Assembly (NCBI RefSeq): GCF_001679665.1
Contig: NZ_CP013244.1
Coordinates: 2,736,980 to 2,800,979, forward strand
DNA from: Candidatus Viadribacter manganicus
GTDB taxonomy: Bacteria; Pseudomonadota; Alphaproteobacteria; Caulobacterales; Aquidulcibacteraceae
Direction: 5' to 3'
DNA: 64,000 nucleotides
In this document: positions 51,176 to 59,735 of the stretch, piece after piece
Layout of the letters: every line of letters starts with the position of its first letter
Numbering within the stretch: position 1 is the stretch's first letter
Position numbers and translations under genes: made by a program
The notes under the pieces: generated by a model
Databases searched by the model: none
Told to the model about the DNA's origin: nothing
Seen by the model: the letters and a program-made list of their open reading frames with translations, nothing else

Positions 51176-51868
51176 ATGAGTGACGATCCGAAGTTGAAGC
51201 AGGCCACCGGGGAAGTCGGCGCCTATCTGTTGGCTCAGTACCGCGATGAGCGCAAAAGGCTGCGCGCCGCCGATGCTGCGAGTGCGCTGGGCGGATTGGC
51301 GGGTATCTTCGCGCAGATTCAAGCGCGCGCGATGATGCAGTCTGGTGCGATCAAGCAGACAGAGACCACTTTGGCCGAGGTCACCACGCAGACGGGCGAG
51401 CGTTACTATTTCGGCGACGCGATCAACGCGGTGCTCTTGGATGGCGCGCGCGAGGCGCCGTCGTTTTGGAATCTCGCCGGCGGCGCGGCGCGAGACGCTA
51501 AGATTGGCGATAAGATCGATGTGCTGGAAATCGCTAAACGCGCCACGCGAGATGTCGGCAGTCCGAAATTCGGCCAGCCCCTGGTCGTTGGACGTTATAA
51601 GTTGAGCGAGACGCCGCTGCAGGCGGTGCGGGCGCATGGGCCATGGTTTCTGGCGCGTTTTTTGGAGATGGGTCTTGAGCCGCCGAAGCTGATGTGGGTG
51701 TTTGGTTCCGTGGCTCAGAGCTTTGCGCCGTTCGCCGCTGGCGAGGTCAAGGACCTGCAACCGGATGTTTCGGTAATGCGCGTCGATCTGGTGCGCATTT
51801 ACATGGAAGCGGCGGTTCCCATGTCGAAAATGGATCTGCGCACCGTGGGCATGGCAATCGAGCCTTAG
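51176..51868 (+). CDS. Conserved hypothetical protein
   Basis: 230 aa. Residues ~1-60 are helical (LKQATGEVGAYLLAQYRDER, ALGGLAGIFAQIQARAMM). The middle has TQTGERYYFGDAINAVLLDG and FWNLAGGAARDAKIGDKIDV, the rest GQPLVVGRYKLSETPLQAVR. No catalytic motif, signal or membrane span is clear. I do not recognise the family. A Zn-ribbon methyltransferase gene follows 47 nt later. Confidence 0.65.
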   Translation: MSDDPKLKQATGEVGAYLLAQYRDERKRLRAADAASALGGLAGIFAQIQARAMMQSGAIKQTETTLAEVTTQTGERYYFGDAINAVLLDGAREAPSFWNLAGGAARDAKIGDKIDVLEIAKRATRDVGSPKFGQPLVVGRYKLSETPLQAVRAHGPWFLARFLEMGLEPPKLMWVFGSVAQSFAPFAAGEVKDLQPDVSVMRVDLVRIYMEAAVPMSKMDLRTVGMAIEP

Positions 51869-51915
51869 GCGTTGCCCGCTACCTCTGCCGGGCTCGCTGT
51901 GCTAGGCACGGGTCC

Positions 51916-52638
51916 ATGACACAATTGAACTGGCCCACCCTTGCTGAAGAAATCTCGCGCGGAACCGTGCGCGATCCGATGCAGCACTTTCGTGCACGCC
52001 AAAAGCGCAATTGTCCGCTCTGTGGGTTCACCGGCTATTTTCTGAGCGCAGGGCCGCGCCAGGAAGCGCGCTGCCCGAATTGTGCCTCCAAAGAACGTGA
52101 CCGGATCATCGCGCTTTATCTCCGGCGCAACAATCTCGATCCGAACGACAAGCGCGTCCTGCATTTCTCCGCCGAGCGCCCGTTTTTCCATCAGTGGAAG
52201 CGCAACCCCAAATACGTCGCAGGCGACATCAAGCGCAGCGCGGTGGCCAACGCCGTCGTCGACATCACGGCGCTGAGCTATCCGGACAACGAGTTCGACG
52301 TGATCGTGTGCAACCACGTGCTCGAACACGTGCCAGAAGATGCAAAGGGCATGGCTGAGTGCTTCCGCGTGATGAAGCCAGGTGGCACGGGCATCTTCTC
52401 AGTGCCGATGGACGTCAACGCGGAAGAGACTTGGAATCCGCCGCCAGGGACGCCGGTGGAAGAGATCGAGCGCATTTGCGGCCGCACGCACGTGCGCCTC
52501 TATGGCCTCGATTTCCCGAAGCTTCTCGCGAGCCATGGCTTTGTCGCGGAGGAGATCTTGTTCTCGAGCGAAGAGAATGAGCGCCACCGCCTCGCGGCCG
52601 AGAAGGTCTATGTCGTGCGCAAGCCGGCGGCGAATTAA
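51916..52638 (+). CDS. SAM-dependent methyltransferase with N-terminal zinc ribbon
   Basis: 240 aa. Two knuckles CPLCGFTGYF and CPNCASKERDR (residues ~33-60), then a class I methyltransferase (VLHFSAERPFFH as a degenerate motif I, FDVIVCNHVLEHVPEDAKGM, FRVMKPGGTGIFSVP). The combination occurs in glycan or secondary-metabolite methyltransferases, and the substrate is unknown. The glycine-rich motif I is poorly conserved. Stop is directly followed by the map start. Confidence 0.82.
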   Translation: MTQLNWPTLAEEISRGTVRDPMQHFRARQKRNCPLCGFTGYFLSAGPRQEARCPNCASKERDRIIALYLRRNNLDPNDKRVLHFSAERPFFHQWKRNPKYVAGDIKRSAVANAVVDITALSYPDNEFDVIVCNHVLEHVPEDAKGMAECFRVMKPGGTGIFSVPMDVNAEETWNPPPGTPVEEIERICGRTHVRLYGLDFPKLLASHGFVAEEILFSSEENERHRLAAEKVYVVRKPAAN

Positions 52639-53391
52639 ATGACGATCGATAACGACAACGATCTCGAAGCGTTGAAGCGCATCGGCGCTATCGTCGCGCA
52701 GACGTTGCAAGCGATGGGCAAGGCGCTTCAGCCCGGCATGACGACGCGCGAGCTCGATGAAATCGGGCGCGTGTTGCTGGAGCGCGAAGGGGCGCGGCCA
52801 GCGCCGGCGCTGACCTATAACTTTCCCGGCGCCACTTGCATCTCGGTGTTCCCGGATATTGCGCACGGCATTCCAGGTGAGCGGGTGCTGAAGGCAGGCG
52901 ATCTGGTGAACATTGACGTGTCGGCCGAGCTCAACGGCTATTTCGCCGACACAGGCGCAAGCTTTGCTTTGGCGCCGGTGGCGACGAAGATCGACAAACT
53001 CATGCGCAACGGCAAACGCGCAATGTGGTCCGGTATCAACAGTGTGCGCGCTGGCTCGCGGCTCAGCGATATCGGCGCGGCGATTGAAAATTTCGCCGAC
53101 AAGAACGGCTATTCGCTCATCCGCAATCTCGCGAGCCACGGCGTTGGCCGCGGCCTGCACGAAGATCCAACCTCGATCCCGACTTGGAATGAGCCGGGCG
53201 AACGGCGCCGCATTCATGAAGGCATGGTGTTCACCATCGAGCCGTTCCTTTCGATGGGCTCCGAATGGGCGATCGAAGGCGGCGATGAGTGGACGCTGCG
53301 TGCCGATACCGGCCGGCCAACGGTTCAGTACGAGCACACCTTGGTGGCGACCAAGCGTGGCGCTGTCGTGCTGACGGCTGTCGCCGCCTAA
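52639..53391 (+). CDS. map: Type I methionine aminopeptidase
   Basis: 250 aa, removes N-terminal Met from nascent proteins. Five metal ligands visible: Asp in LVNIDVSAELNGYFADTGAS (two), His in LASHGVGRGLHEDP, Glu in VFTIEPFLSMG, and Glu in VQYEHTLVATK. The start abuts the methyltransferase stop. A second map is likely elsewhere in such genomes, but this cannot be judged here. Confidence 0.95.
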   Translation: MTIDNDNDLEALKRIGAIVAQTLQAMGKALQPGMTTRELDEIGRVLLEREGARPAPALTYNFPGATCISVFPDIAHGIPGERVLKAGDLVNIDVSAELNGYFADTGASFALAPVATKIDKLMRNGKRAMWSGINSVRAGSRLSDIGAAIENFADKNGYSLIRNLASHGVGRGLHEDPTSIPTWNEPGERRRIHEGMVFTIEPFLSMGSEWAIEGGDEWTLRADTGRPTVQYEHTLVATKRGAVVLTAVAA

Positions 53392-53633
53392 TCGTCGTCG
53401 TCGCGATCCGGGACGATCAAATCGTTCTCGTCGAAATCATAGTCGAGCAATTGCGCGGGTTTGCACTTTAGCGCCGCGCACAGGCGCGCCAGCGTGCCGA
53501 AGCGAATGCCGCGTACTTTTCCGGAGCGAAACAGCGAAAGCTGCGTTTCGGAAATGCCGACCTCCGCCGCGAGGTCTTTGGCCTTGATGCCGCGGCGGGT
53601 GATCAGTTCGTCGAGAGTGATCCGGATCGGCAT
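53388..53633 (-). CDS. Xre-family helix-turn-helix regulator
   Basis: 81 aa Cro/C1-type HTH: DLAAEVGISETQLSLFRSGK and FGTLARLCAALKCKPAQLLD, acidic tail (PDRDDDD), like YozG. Its start overlaps the DUF2975 stop by 1 nt (TGATG). DUF2975/YozG pairs are typical, with the membrane partner thought to be a small integral regulator. Palindromes upstream of the pair suggest autoregulation. Convergent 4-nt overlap with map. Confidence 0.9.
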   Translation of the reverse strand: MPIRITLDELITRRGIKAKDLAAEVGISETQLSLFRSGKVRGIRFGTLARLCAALKCKPAQLLDYDFDENDLIVPDRDDDD

Positions 53634-54115
53634 CAGATGATGTCGTCCAGTTCGCTCTTCATCGCGTGCGCTTTCGCCATGAGATGCGAGAGCAATACCA
53701 GCGCGCCGCCGACAACGCTGAGCACGATATCGGACAGATCAAAGTTCAGAAAACCGCCTTCGGTGAATTGGACGAGGCGCAGCAGGTTGGTGAGGAAGAA
53801 GATGCTGAACACGCCGCCGATAATGAGCGACCAGCCGAGTGTGGCGAGCGCCTTTGTTTGCGCGTCGCCGAACATCCGCCCTTGGGCGACTTCCGCGAAC
53901 GCGGGGCGCAGTGACCAGACGCCGTAGAGGTAGCAAAGCTGCGGGGCGAGCATGATTAGCGCCACGGTCACCTGATCCCATTCGATGGCCCGCACGAGAT
54001 AGGCGCCGAAGAACTGCAGCAGCTGCAGCACCAGCACGGTGAGCGTGACCCACGTGATGACGGTGCGATAGCGGGCGCTTCGGGCGCGGAGGGAAGTGCT
54101 TGGCTTGCTGGACAT
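53633..54115 (-). CDS. DUF2975 membrane protein
   Basis: 160 aa, four membrane helices (VITWVTLTVLVLQLLQFFGA, VALIMLAPQLCYLYGVWSL, LIIGGVFSIFFLTNLLRLV, IVLSVVGGALVLLSHLMAK). Family partner of YozG-type regulators. First gene of the two-gene operon; the divergent ABC exporter begins 104 bp away. Confidence 0.88.
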   Translation of the reverse strand: MSSKPSTSLRARSARYRTVITWVTLTVLVLQLLQFFGAYLVRAIEWDQVTVALIMLAPQLCYLYGVWSLRPAFAEVAQGRMFGDAQTKALATLGWSLIIGGVFSIFFLTNLLRLVQFTEGGFLNFDLSDIVLSVVGGALVLLSHLMAKAHAMKSELDDII

Positions 54116-54149
54116 GATTGTTTCTGCGCCCTGAAACTTGCGGATGGTT

Positions 54150-54203
54150 CTTTAACCTTGACTTAAAGAGCGTCGGAGCGCAAGATTTAAGTCTAACTTA
54201 AAT
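54150..54203. promoter_or_regulatory. Two palindromes in the divergent Xre/ABC promoter region
   Basis: ATTTAAGT (54185-54192) / ACTTAAAT (54196-54203) is a perfect inverted repeat with 3-bp spacer, 17 bp before the ABC gene. CTTTAAC (54150-54156) / CTTAAAG (54162-54168) is a similar imperfect one. Both share an ACTTAAA half-site, so a single regulator, probably the Xre protein, could control both directions. Confidence 0.7.
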
Positions 54204-54219
54204 AACCCGGAGGGTAAGA

Positions 54220-55146
54220 ATGGCTGCGCTGGCTGTGCAGACGAATGCGCTGACGCGCCGGTTTGGTGGGCGCAAGGTCGTCGATGCGGTGTCGATGAGT
54301 GTGCCGGCGCGGAGCGTCTACGGCTTTCTAGGCCGGAACGGTGCTGGAAAGACGACGACGCTGAAAATGCTGCTCGGGCTGCTGAAGCCGAGCGCGGGCG
54401 AAGCCAGGCTGTTCGGCGTCGATGTTGGCCGCGACCGGCTGGGGGCGTCGCGCAAGGTCGGGGCGCTGATGGAGGCGCATGGATTTTACGCAAACCTCTC
54501 GGGCCGTGAGAATTTGGATCTGACGCGAACTCTGCTTGGCGCGCCGCGTGCGGAGTTGGACCGCGTGCTTGAAGTCGTCGAGATGCGCGCACACGCGAAC
54601 AGGCGGGTATCGGATTATTCGCTCGGCATGCGCCAGCGTTTGGGCATTGCGCGCGCGATGATCGGTGCGCCGCCGCTGCTTATTCTCGATGAGCCCACGA
54701 ACGGGCTCGATCCTGATGGCATCTCCGACATGCGGGTATTCTTGAATGCGCTGCCGGAGCGCACGGGCGCAACGGTGTTGGTGTCGAGCCATTTGCTTGG
54801 GGAGATCGAGCAGACAGCGACGCACGTTGGGATTCTAAGTCATGGGCGGCTTGTCGTTGAAGGCGCGTTGTCGGTTTTAAAGGCGGGCCTTGCCCCGGAA
54901 TTGGCGATTGAGGTGGACGATTTTGAGCGCGCTGGTGCGCTGGCGGCGGCGCAAGGCTTTATCGTGCAGCGCACGCCACAGGCTCTAATCGCACGACTCA
55001 ATCCGCGTGACGATGCGCGCAATGCCGCCGCAGCGCTGAACCGCGCATTCGTGGAGGCCGGCGTTGCGGTGTTTTCGATCGCCCATAAGGCGCGATCGCT
55101 TGAGGGCATTTATCGCGAAGCTGCGAAATCGGGAGCTGCATCATGA
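54220..55146 (+). CDS. ABC transporter ATP-binding protein (NatA/BcrA-like)
   Basis: 308 aa. Walker A FLGRNGAGKTTTLKMLL, signature YSLGMRQRLGIARAMIG, Walker B LLILDEPTNGLDPDG, H-loop VLVSSHLLGEIE; a ~90 aa tail follows, typical of ABC-2 drug or peptide exporters. Stop overlaps the permease start by 4 nt. SD GGAGGG. Confidence 0.92.
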   Translation: MAALAVQTNALTRRFGGRKVVDAVSMSVPARSVYGFLGRNGAGKTTTLKMLLGLLKPSAGEARLFGVDVGRDRLGASRKVGALMEAHGFYANLSGRENLDLTRTLLGAPRAELDRVLEVVEMRAHANRRVSDYSLGMRQRLGIARAMIGAPPLLILDEPTNGLDPDGISDMRVFLNALPERTGATVLVSSHLLGEIEQTATHVGILSHGRLVVEGALSVLKAGLAPELAIEVDDFERAGALAAAQGFIVQRTPQALIARLNPRDDARNAAAALNRAFVEAGVAVFSIAHKARSLEGIYREAAKSGAAS

Positions 55147-55868
55147 TCGCCGTGCTCGCTGTTGAATTTCGAAAGCTTAATCGATCGCTGGCTTTGCTGC
55201 TCGCGTTTGTCGCGCCAGCCTTGATCGCGGCTTTCACATTCTTCCTGATGCTGCGAGATTCCGCGCCGAAATCGTATGACAATTGGCTTTTGACCGGCGA
55301 GGGGATCTGGGCGTTCTTCATGCTGCCGATGAGCGTCACTGCGCTGACAGCGTTGGTCGCGCAAATGGAGCACGGCCCGAAATCTTGGGATCACTTGCGC
55401 GCGCTGCCACTGCCGCGTTGGCGGCTTTATGCAGCGAAAGCTGTATCGGTGATTGCGGTTGTGGCGTTGATGTCGGTGTTGACCTTGGCGCTCACGTGGG
55501 GAGCGGTCGAAGCGGCCTCCGCGCTGAAGCCTGCGGTGCGGCCGGAGAGCGCGCCTGATCTTGCCAAGCACGCTCTGATCTTGGTGAAGATGCTTGGCGC
55601 ATCAATGTTGCTGATCGCGCTGCAGCTTTGGATGGCGCTTCGATTTGCGAGTTTCGTACCGGGCTTGGCGCTCGGCATCGGCGGCGCCTTCTTCGCCGTG
55701 GTCGCGACATCGGCGAAAGCTGGCGTGTTCATGCCGTGGCAGATGCCGGTGAACATGCTCGCCTCCGAGCAGTGGCGGGCGGACACGGCGCTTGCCTTGG
55801 GCGGGGTAGGCGGGTGGGTCGCGCTCGTGCTGATGGTCGCGCATCTGGCCGCGCGCGAAGTGCGGTAA
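55143..55868 (+). CDS. ABC-2 type permease
   Basis: 241 aa with six predicted membrane segments (LLLAFVAPALIAAFTFFLML, AVSVIAVVALMSVLTLALTW, LGASMLLIALQLWMALRFA, GVGGWVALVLMVAHLAAR). Partner of the upstream ATPase; probably exports a peptide or toxic compound. Gene order and overlap (ATGA) support one exporter complex. Confidence 0.87.
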   Translation: MIAVLAVEFRKLNRSLALLLAFVAPALIAAFTFFLMLRDSAPKSYDNWLLTGEGIWAFFMLPMSVTALTALVAQMEHGPKSWDHLRALPLPRWRLYAAKAVSVIAVVALMSVLTLALTWGAVEAASALKPAVRPESAPDLAKHALILVKMLGASMLLIALQLWMALRFASFVPGLALGIGGAFFAVVATSAKAGVFMPWQMPVNMLASEQWRADTALALGGVGGWVALVLMVAHLAAREVR

Positions 55869-55933
55869 TCCGAGCAGTCGCGCTCATAATCAATCGCGAT
55901 TGTCGCTCCGGGCCGGGAAGCAGGCAAAATTCA

Positions 55934-55964
55934 ATCAACTAGTTTACAAAACAAACTAGTTGAT
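55934..55964. promoter_or_regulatory. 31-bp inverted repeat upstream of the acyltransferase operon
   Basis: Perfect 12-bp arms, ATCAACTAGTTT (55934-55945) and AAACTAGTTGAT (55953-55964), with a 7-bp spacer, 44 bp before the acyltransferase start. Likely operator for the winged-helix regulator encoded at the end of the same operon (57866), or for a TetR-type regulator elsewhere. Confidence 0.7.
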
Positions 55965-56008
55965 GTACGACCGCCGCCGCCCGGAAGCGCCGGGAGTGGA
56001 GTTGGCGA

Positions 56009-57229
56009 ATGGGTGGTGTTGGTGGCGGTGAGCGATATCACGCGCTCGATGCGGTAAGGGGTGGCGTGCTGATCCTTGGCGTGTTTTTCCACGCGACGCT
56101 GTCATTCCTGCCCGGCGAGCAGATGTGGATCGTGATGGATCAATCGCGCAGCGTTGAACTCTCGGTGTTGTTTTTTACCCTGCACGTCTTCCGGATGACC
56201 GTGTTCTTTGTGCTCGCCGGCTTTTTCGGGCGCATGCTGCTTGAGCGTCTCGGCGTAGGCGCCTTCGTGATGAACCGCGCAAAGCGCATCGCGATGCCGC
56301 TTGTGATGTTCTGGCCGATCGTGCTGACGGCGTTCATCGCGGTTTTGATTTGGGCCGCGGTGCAAGCCAATGGCGGTGTTGCGCCTGAAGGTCCGCCGCC
56401 GCCGCCGATGACAGCGGAGACATTCCCGCTGCTGCACTTGTGGTTCCTCTATGTGCTATTGATTTTTTACGCAGCAGCGTTGCTCGTTCGCTCGCTGGTG
56501 CGCCTCATAGATCGCAAGGGCGCACTGCGTGCCCGCTTGGTGGATCCGTTCACGCGCTTCGTTGCTGGGCCCATTGCGCCGGTGTTGTTGGCGATACCAG
56601 TTGCGATTGCGCTCTGTTTGAAACCCAGTTGGATGATGTGGTTCGGTATTCCGACGCCGGACACTGGGCTCGTTCCGAATACCGCGGCGCTTGTTGCCTA
56701 TGGCGCCGCTTTCACCTTCGGGTGGTTGCTGCAGCGGCAGCCCCAAATTCTTGAAGGATGGGGTGAACGCTGGGCGCTTTATGTGGGCCCAGCAATCGGC
56801 GCTACCGCGACTGCGCTCATGCTCGCCGGCGGCGCGGGGCCCGTTGTTGAAGTGCTCGAACCAAGTCTGAAGACAGTTGGATTTGCCGCGCTCTATGGCT
56901 TTGCGAGCTGGACTTGGACAATCGCGATCATTGGATTCGCGGTCCGCCATGTTTCAGGCCACAGCCCGGCCCGACGTTATCTCGCGGACGCATCGTATTG
57001 GATCTACATCGTCCACTTGCCGATCCTCATCACGTTGCAGACGCTGGTCGCGCCTTACGATGGGCCGTGGTTCGTGAAGTACCCGCTGATCGTGGCGATG
57101 GCGTTCGCGATCATGCTGGCAAGCTATCAGTGGTTCGTGCGCTATTCTTTCATAGGCGCGATTCTCAACGGCAAGCGCCAGAAGCCGGCGCAGGCAAGGG
57201 CTCGGCCGCAACTTGCGGCGGCGCAGTAG
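56009..57229 (+). CDS. Acyltransferase-3 (OpgC-like) membrane protein
   Basis: 406 aa, ~10 membrane helices. RYHALDAVRGGVLILGVFFH holds the conserved His, RMTVFFVLAGFFGRMLLERL the active-site Arg and Phe, and LADASYWIYIVHLPILITLQ the C-terminal acyltransferase motif. Transfers acyl groups to extracytoplasmic glycans or other acceptors. Followed by two genes at 9- and 3-nt gaps, forming an operon. Confidence 0.85.
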   Translation: MGGVGGGERYHALDAVRGGVLILGVFFHATLSFLPGEQMWIVMDQSRSVELSVLFFTLHVFRMTVFFVLAGFFGRMLLERLGVGAFVMNRAKRIAMPLVMFWPIVLTAFIAVLIWAAVQANGGVAPEGPPPPPMTAETFPLLHLWFLYVLLIFYAAALLVRSLVRLIDRKGALRARLVDPFTRFVAGPIAPVLLAIPVAIALCLKPSWMMWFGIPTPDTGLVPNTAALVAYGAAFTFGWLLQRQPQILEGWGERWALYVGPAIGATATALMLAGGAGPVVEVLEPSLKTVGFAALYGFASWTWTIAIIGFAVRHVSGHSPARRYLADASYWIYIVHLPILITLQTLVAPYDGPWFVKYPLIVAMAFAIMLASYQWFVRYSFIGAILNGKRQKPAQARARPQLAAAQ

Positions 57230-57238
57230 GAGATCATC

Positions 57239-57862
57239 ATGGCATCCGATCTTGAAACGGCCCGCGACGATCTCGCTTACATGCGCTCGCTGGTGCGCGG
57301 TGGCGGGGCGATGCAGTCGACGATTGGTGAGGCGTTCACTTGGGCCGGCGCGCTTTATGGTGGGCAATGCTTGCTGCATTGGCTGCAGACATTGCACCTG
57401 ATGCCTGAGGAGGGGCTGGGTGCGCTGGCGATCGTGTGGGCGCCGACTTTGGTGTTTTGCATCATTCTTGGGGTCATCATCTGGAAGGATCGCAAAAAGC
57501 CGGCGGCGGGCGCTTCTGCGCGCGCGCTGAACGCGGTGTTTCAGGGCGCGGGCCTTGCCAATTTGGTCATGGCTTTTGTCTTCGGTTATGGCGCGACAAA
57601 AGCCGAGAGCTTCGGCCTCTGGCTCTATCACCCCATCGTCGTGTGCATGTTTCAGGGCGTCGCCTGGTACGTTGCGTGGAATATCATGCGCAAAGCTTGG
57701 CTCGGCTTGGTCGCAGCCGGCTGGTTCGCGACGACCGTGGCGCTTGGCATTACCGTGTTCGGCGACATCGGTATTTATCTGCTGACGCTGGGTGTCGCGT
57801 TGATCGCGTTCATGTGCGTGCCGGGGCTGATCATCTGGCGCGGCGCGCAGAAAGCTGCGTAA
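57239..57862 (+). CDS. Membrane protein of unknown function
   Basis: 207 aa with about six membrane segments (TWAGALYGGQCLLHWLQTL, IVWAPTLVFCIILGVIIWKD, AGLANLVMAFVFGYG, LGLVAAGWFATTVALGITVF). No motif recognised. N-terminus is cytoplasmic and acidic. Between the acyltransferase and the winged-helix regulator in a three-gene operon, where such integral proteins can be the sensing partner. Confidence 0.75.
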   Translation: MASDLETARDDLAYMRSLVRGGGAMQSTIGEAFTWAGALYGGQCLLHWLQTLHLMPEEGLGALAIVWAPTLVFCIILGVIIWKDRKKPAAGASARALNAVFQGAGLANLVMAFVFGYGATKAESFGLWLYHPIVVCMFQGVAWYVAWNIMRKAWLGLVAAGWFATTVALGITVFGDIGIYLLTLGVALIAFMCVPGLIIWRGAQKAA

Positions 57863-57865
57863 CGG

Positions 57866-58165
57866 ATGGCTTCGTTCGACATCGGCAAACTGGATGACGT
57901 CATTCACGGGCGCGTGCGCCTGGGGGTGATGGCGTATCTGGCGGAAGTCGAGGTCGCGGATTTCACCGAGCTCAAGACGTTGCTCGATGTCACCCAGGGC
58001 AATCTCTCGGTGCACCTGCGGAAGCTGGAGGAGGCCGAGTATGTCTCGATCGATAAAAGCTTCATTGACCGCAAGCCGCTGACACGCGTGCGCATGACGG
58101 ATAAGGGGCGCTCTGCGTTTGCGGCGTATCTGGCCGCGATCGCGAAGCTGGTTGGCGATCGCTGA
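57866..58165 (+). CDS. Winged-helix transcriptional regulator (HTH_34-like)
   Basis: 99 aa. GRVRLGVMAYLAEVEVADFT, TQGNLSVHLRKLEEAEYVSI (recognition helix) and RKPLTRVRMTDKGRSAFAA form the one-domain winged helix of the HTH_34 family. Three nt after the membrane protein gene; last gene of the operon, and probable ligand of the 31-bp palindrome upstream. Confidence 0.88.
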   Translation: MASFDIGKLDDVIHGRVRLGVMAYLAEVEVADFTELKTLLDVTQGNLSVHLRKLEEAEYVSIDKSFIDRKPLTRVRMTDKGRSAFAAYLAAIAKLVGDR

Positions 58166-58777
58166 TTTTTGCGGCGGCGCGCAGATCCAAAGTCCAGGGC
58201 GGCCCGCAGAGCCTTCAGGGCTGATGGAGTTGCGGATGGACGACGAAACCGAGCCGGTGCAGACCCACGAGAACCTTTTGAGTTTGCGGGCAGACGTTCG
58301 ATCTGGAGGATCTCGACCGGGTCTTTCATTATGATGGCGCAGCGCACGAACCGCTCAGTGGCTCCGACGCCGCGTAGCGTGTCTTACGGAACGCAGGATG
58401 TGCCGGCCTCTTGCCAAAAGCAGGCAAGCGTGCCTGCGCCTCTTGCGGCGCTGCAATAAAGCGTGCATATGCCCCGATCCGACGGGGTTAACCCCTCGTC
58501 GATCCTGTCCGAGACTGCAGGCGCCACGCACATGGGCGACCCGTAAGGGTTCTATTTGCGCGGCTTAATGCGTTGAAAACCTTGGTTTTCCTCGCCTGCA
58601 ATAGACAGAAGCTGACGTTTTTCGGGGGCGGCTGTCAAGCCGTCTCCCGCAGGCCGGCTCCTGGGACAGGCTGCGCGCTGACCGCGCGCCGCTCGGGGGT
58701 CTTAACCACCGGCCGGTTGGTCCGCGCGCGCTTACTACAGCGCCCGGATTGGCCGGGCGCTGACTGAGGAGACCGCA
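58166..58777. other. 612-bp region between operon end and rplJ, with leader
   Basis: Contains the relic at 58236-58377, hairpin-forming GC-rich sequence near 58480-58505, and the rplJ leader from about 58570. The 9-bp hairpin AGCGCCCGG (58739-58747) / CCGGGCGCT (58753-58761) ends just before the GAGGAG ribosome site. In other bacteria L10 binds this leader to repress rplJL. Confidence 0.6.
58236..58377 (+). pseudogene. Relic of a small zinc-ribbon protein gene
   Basis: From ATG 58236 the frame gives MDDETEPVQTHENLLS; after a frame change near 58275-58281 the other frame continues CGQTFDLEDLDRVFHYDGAA and then HEPL to a TAG at 58375. CGQTFDLxDLDxVF resembles the C-terminal part of small zinc-ribbon proteins. 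Not recognised with certainty. It lies between the acyltransferase operon and rplJ. Confidence 0.4.
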
Positions 58778-59293
58778 ATGGATCGTGCTCAGAAAGCAGA
58801 AACGGTGGAATCGCTGAAAGGCGTTTTCTCCGGCGCTGGCGTGATGGTCGTTGGCCATTACTCCGGACTGACCGTTGCGGAACTGACGGTGCTGCGCACC
58901 CGGCTGCGTGCAGCCGGTGGTTCGCTCAAAGTCGTGAAGAACCGCCTCGTGAAATTGGCCATCGACGGTACGCCGAAAAGCACCGCCGCCGGCCTGTTCA
59001 CCGGCCCAACAGCTATCGCCTATTCCGCTGACCCGATCGCCGCCGCCAAGGTGGCCGTCGCGTACGCCAAGGAAAAGGAACAGTTCGTCATTCTTGGCGG
59101 CTTGTTCGGCGACCAGCTGCTCGACAAGCAAGGCGTGCAAGCAATTGCGACGCTGCCTTCGCTCGACGAGCTGCGTGGAAAGATCATCGGCCTGGTGCAG
59201 GCGCCCGCGACCAAGATCGCCGGCGTGCTCGCAGCGCCTGGTGGTCAGCTGGCGCGCGTTCTCAACGCCTACGCGACCAAGGACGCCGCCTAA
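58778..59293 (+). CDS. rplJ: 50S ribosomal protein L10
   Basis: 171 aa stalk base. MDRAQKAETVESLKGVFSGA, VMVVGHYSGLTVAELTVLR, LKVVKNRLVKLAIDGTP, then the C-terminal helix that binds L7/L12 dimers. SD GAGGAG. Leader 58166-58777 probably carries its translational control. rplL follows at 54 nt. Confidence 0.96.
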   Translation: MDRAQKAETVESLKGVFSGAGVMVVGHYSGLTVAELTVLRTRLRAAGGSLKVVKNRLVKLAIDGTPKSTAAGLFTGPTAIAYSADPIAAAKVAVAYAKEKEQFVILGGLFGDQLLDKQGVQAIATLPSLDELRGKIIGLVQAPATKIAGVLAAPGGQLARVLNAYATKDAA

Positions 59294-59347
59294 CCGTCAT
59301 TTCCGCATTTCATACCGAAACAAAGACAAACGTCAGGAACTAAGATT

Positions 59348-59722
59348 ATGGCAAACCTCGATAAAATCGTCGAAGATCTTTCGGCGCTGACCGTCCTCGA
59401 AGCTGCTGAGCTCTCGAAGATGCTGGAAGAAAAGTGGGGCGTTTCCGCCGCCGCTCCGGTTGCTGTCGCCGCTGTTGGCGGTGGCGCTCCGGCCGCTGCC
59501 GCTGAAGAGAAGACCGAGTTCACGGTCCAGCTCACCAGCGCTGGCGACAAGAAGATCGAAGTCATCAAGGAAGTCCGCGCGATCACGGGTCTCGGCCTGA
59601 AGGAAGCCAAGGACCTCGTTGAAGGCGCACCGAAGCCGGTGAAGGAAGGCGTGAACAAGGCTGATGCCGAAAAGTTCAAGGCTCAACTTGAAAAGGCCGG
59701 CGCGAAGGTCGATCTGAAGTAA
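59348..59722 (+). CDS. rplL: 50S ribosomal protein L7/L12
   Basis: 124 aa. [20 protein letters not shown], the Ala/Pro hinge ([20 protein letters not shown]) and the C-terminal domain [20 protein letters not shown]. Dimerises on L10 for factor binding. A 232-nt gap with a long hairpin and palindrome separates it from rpoB. Confidence 0.98.
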   Translation: MANLDKIVEDLSALTVLEAAELSKMLEEKWGVSAAAPVAVAAVGGGAPAAAAEEKTEFTVQLTSAGDKKIEVIKEVRAITGLGLKEAKDLVEGAPKPVKEGVNKADAEKFKAQLEKAGAKVDLK

Positions 59723-59735
59723 CTCGCAAACAACA

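Noticed and set aside
56954..58015. 353-codon leftward open frame
   Set aside because: Antisense to the acyltransferase and membrane protein genes, both of which have clear hydrophobic patterns; this frame is His/Arg/Asp-rich shadow.
58573..58767. 64-codon frame in the rplJ leader
   Set aside because: The region forms hairpins and precedes rplJ; no protein-like features, so it is treated as an untranslated leader.
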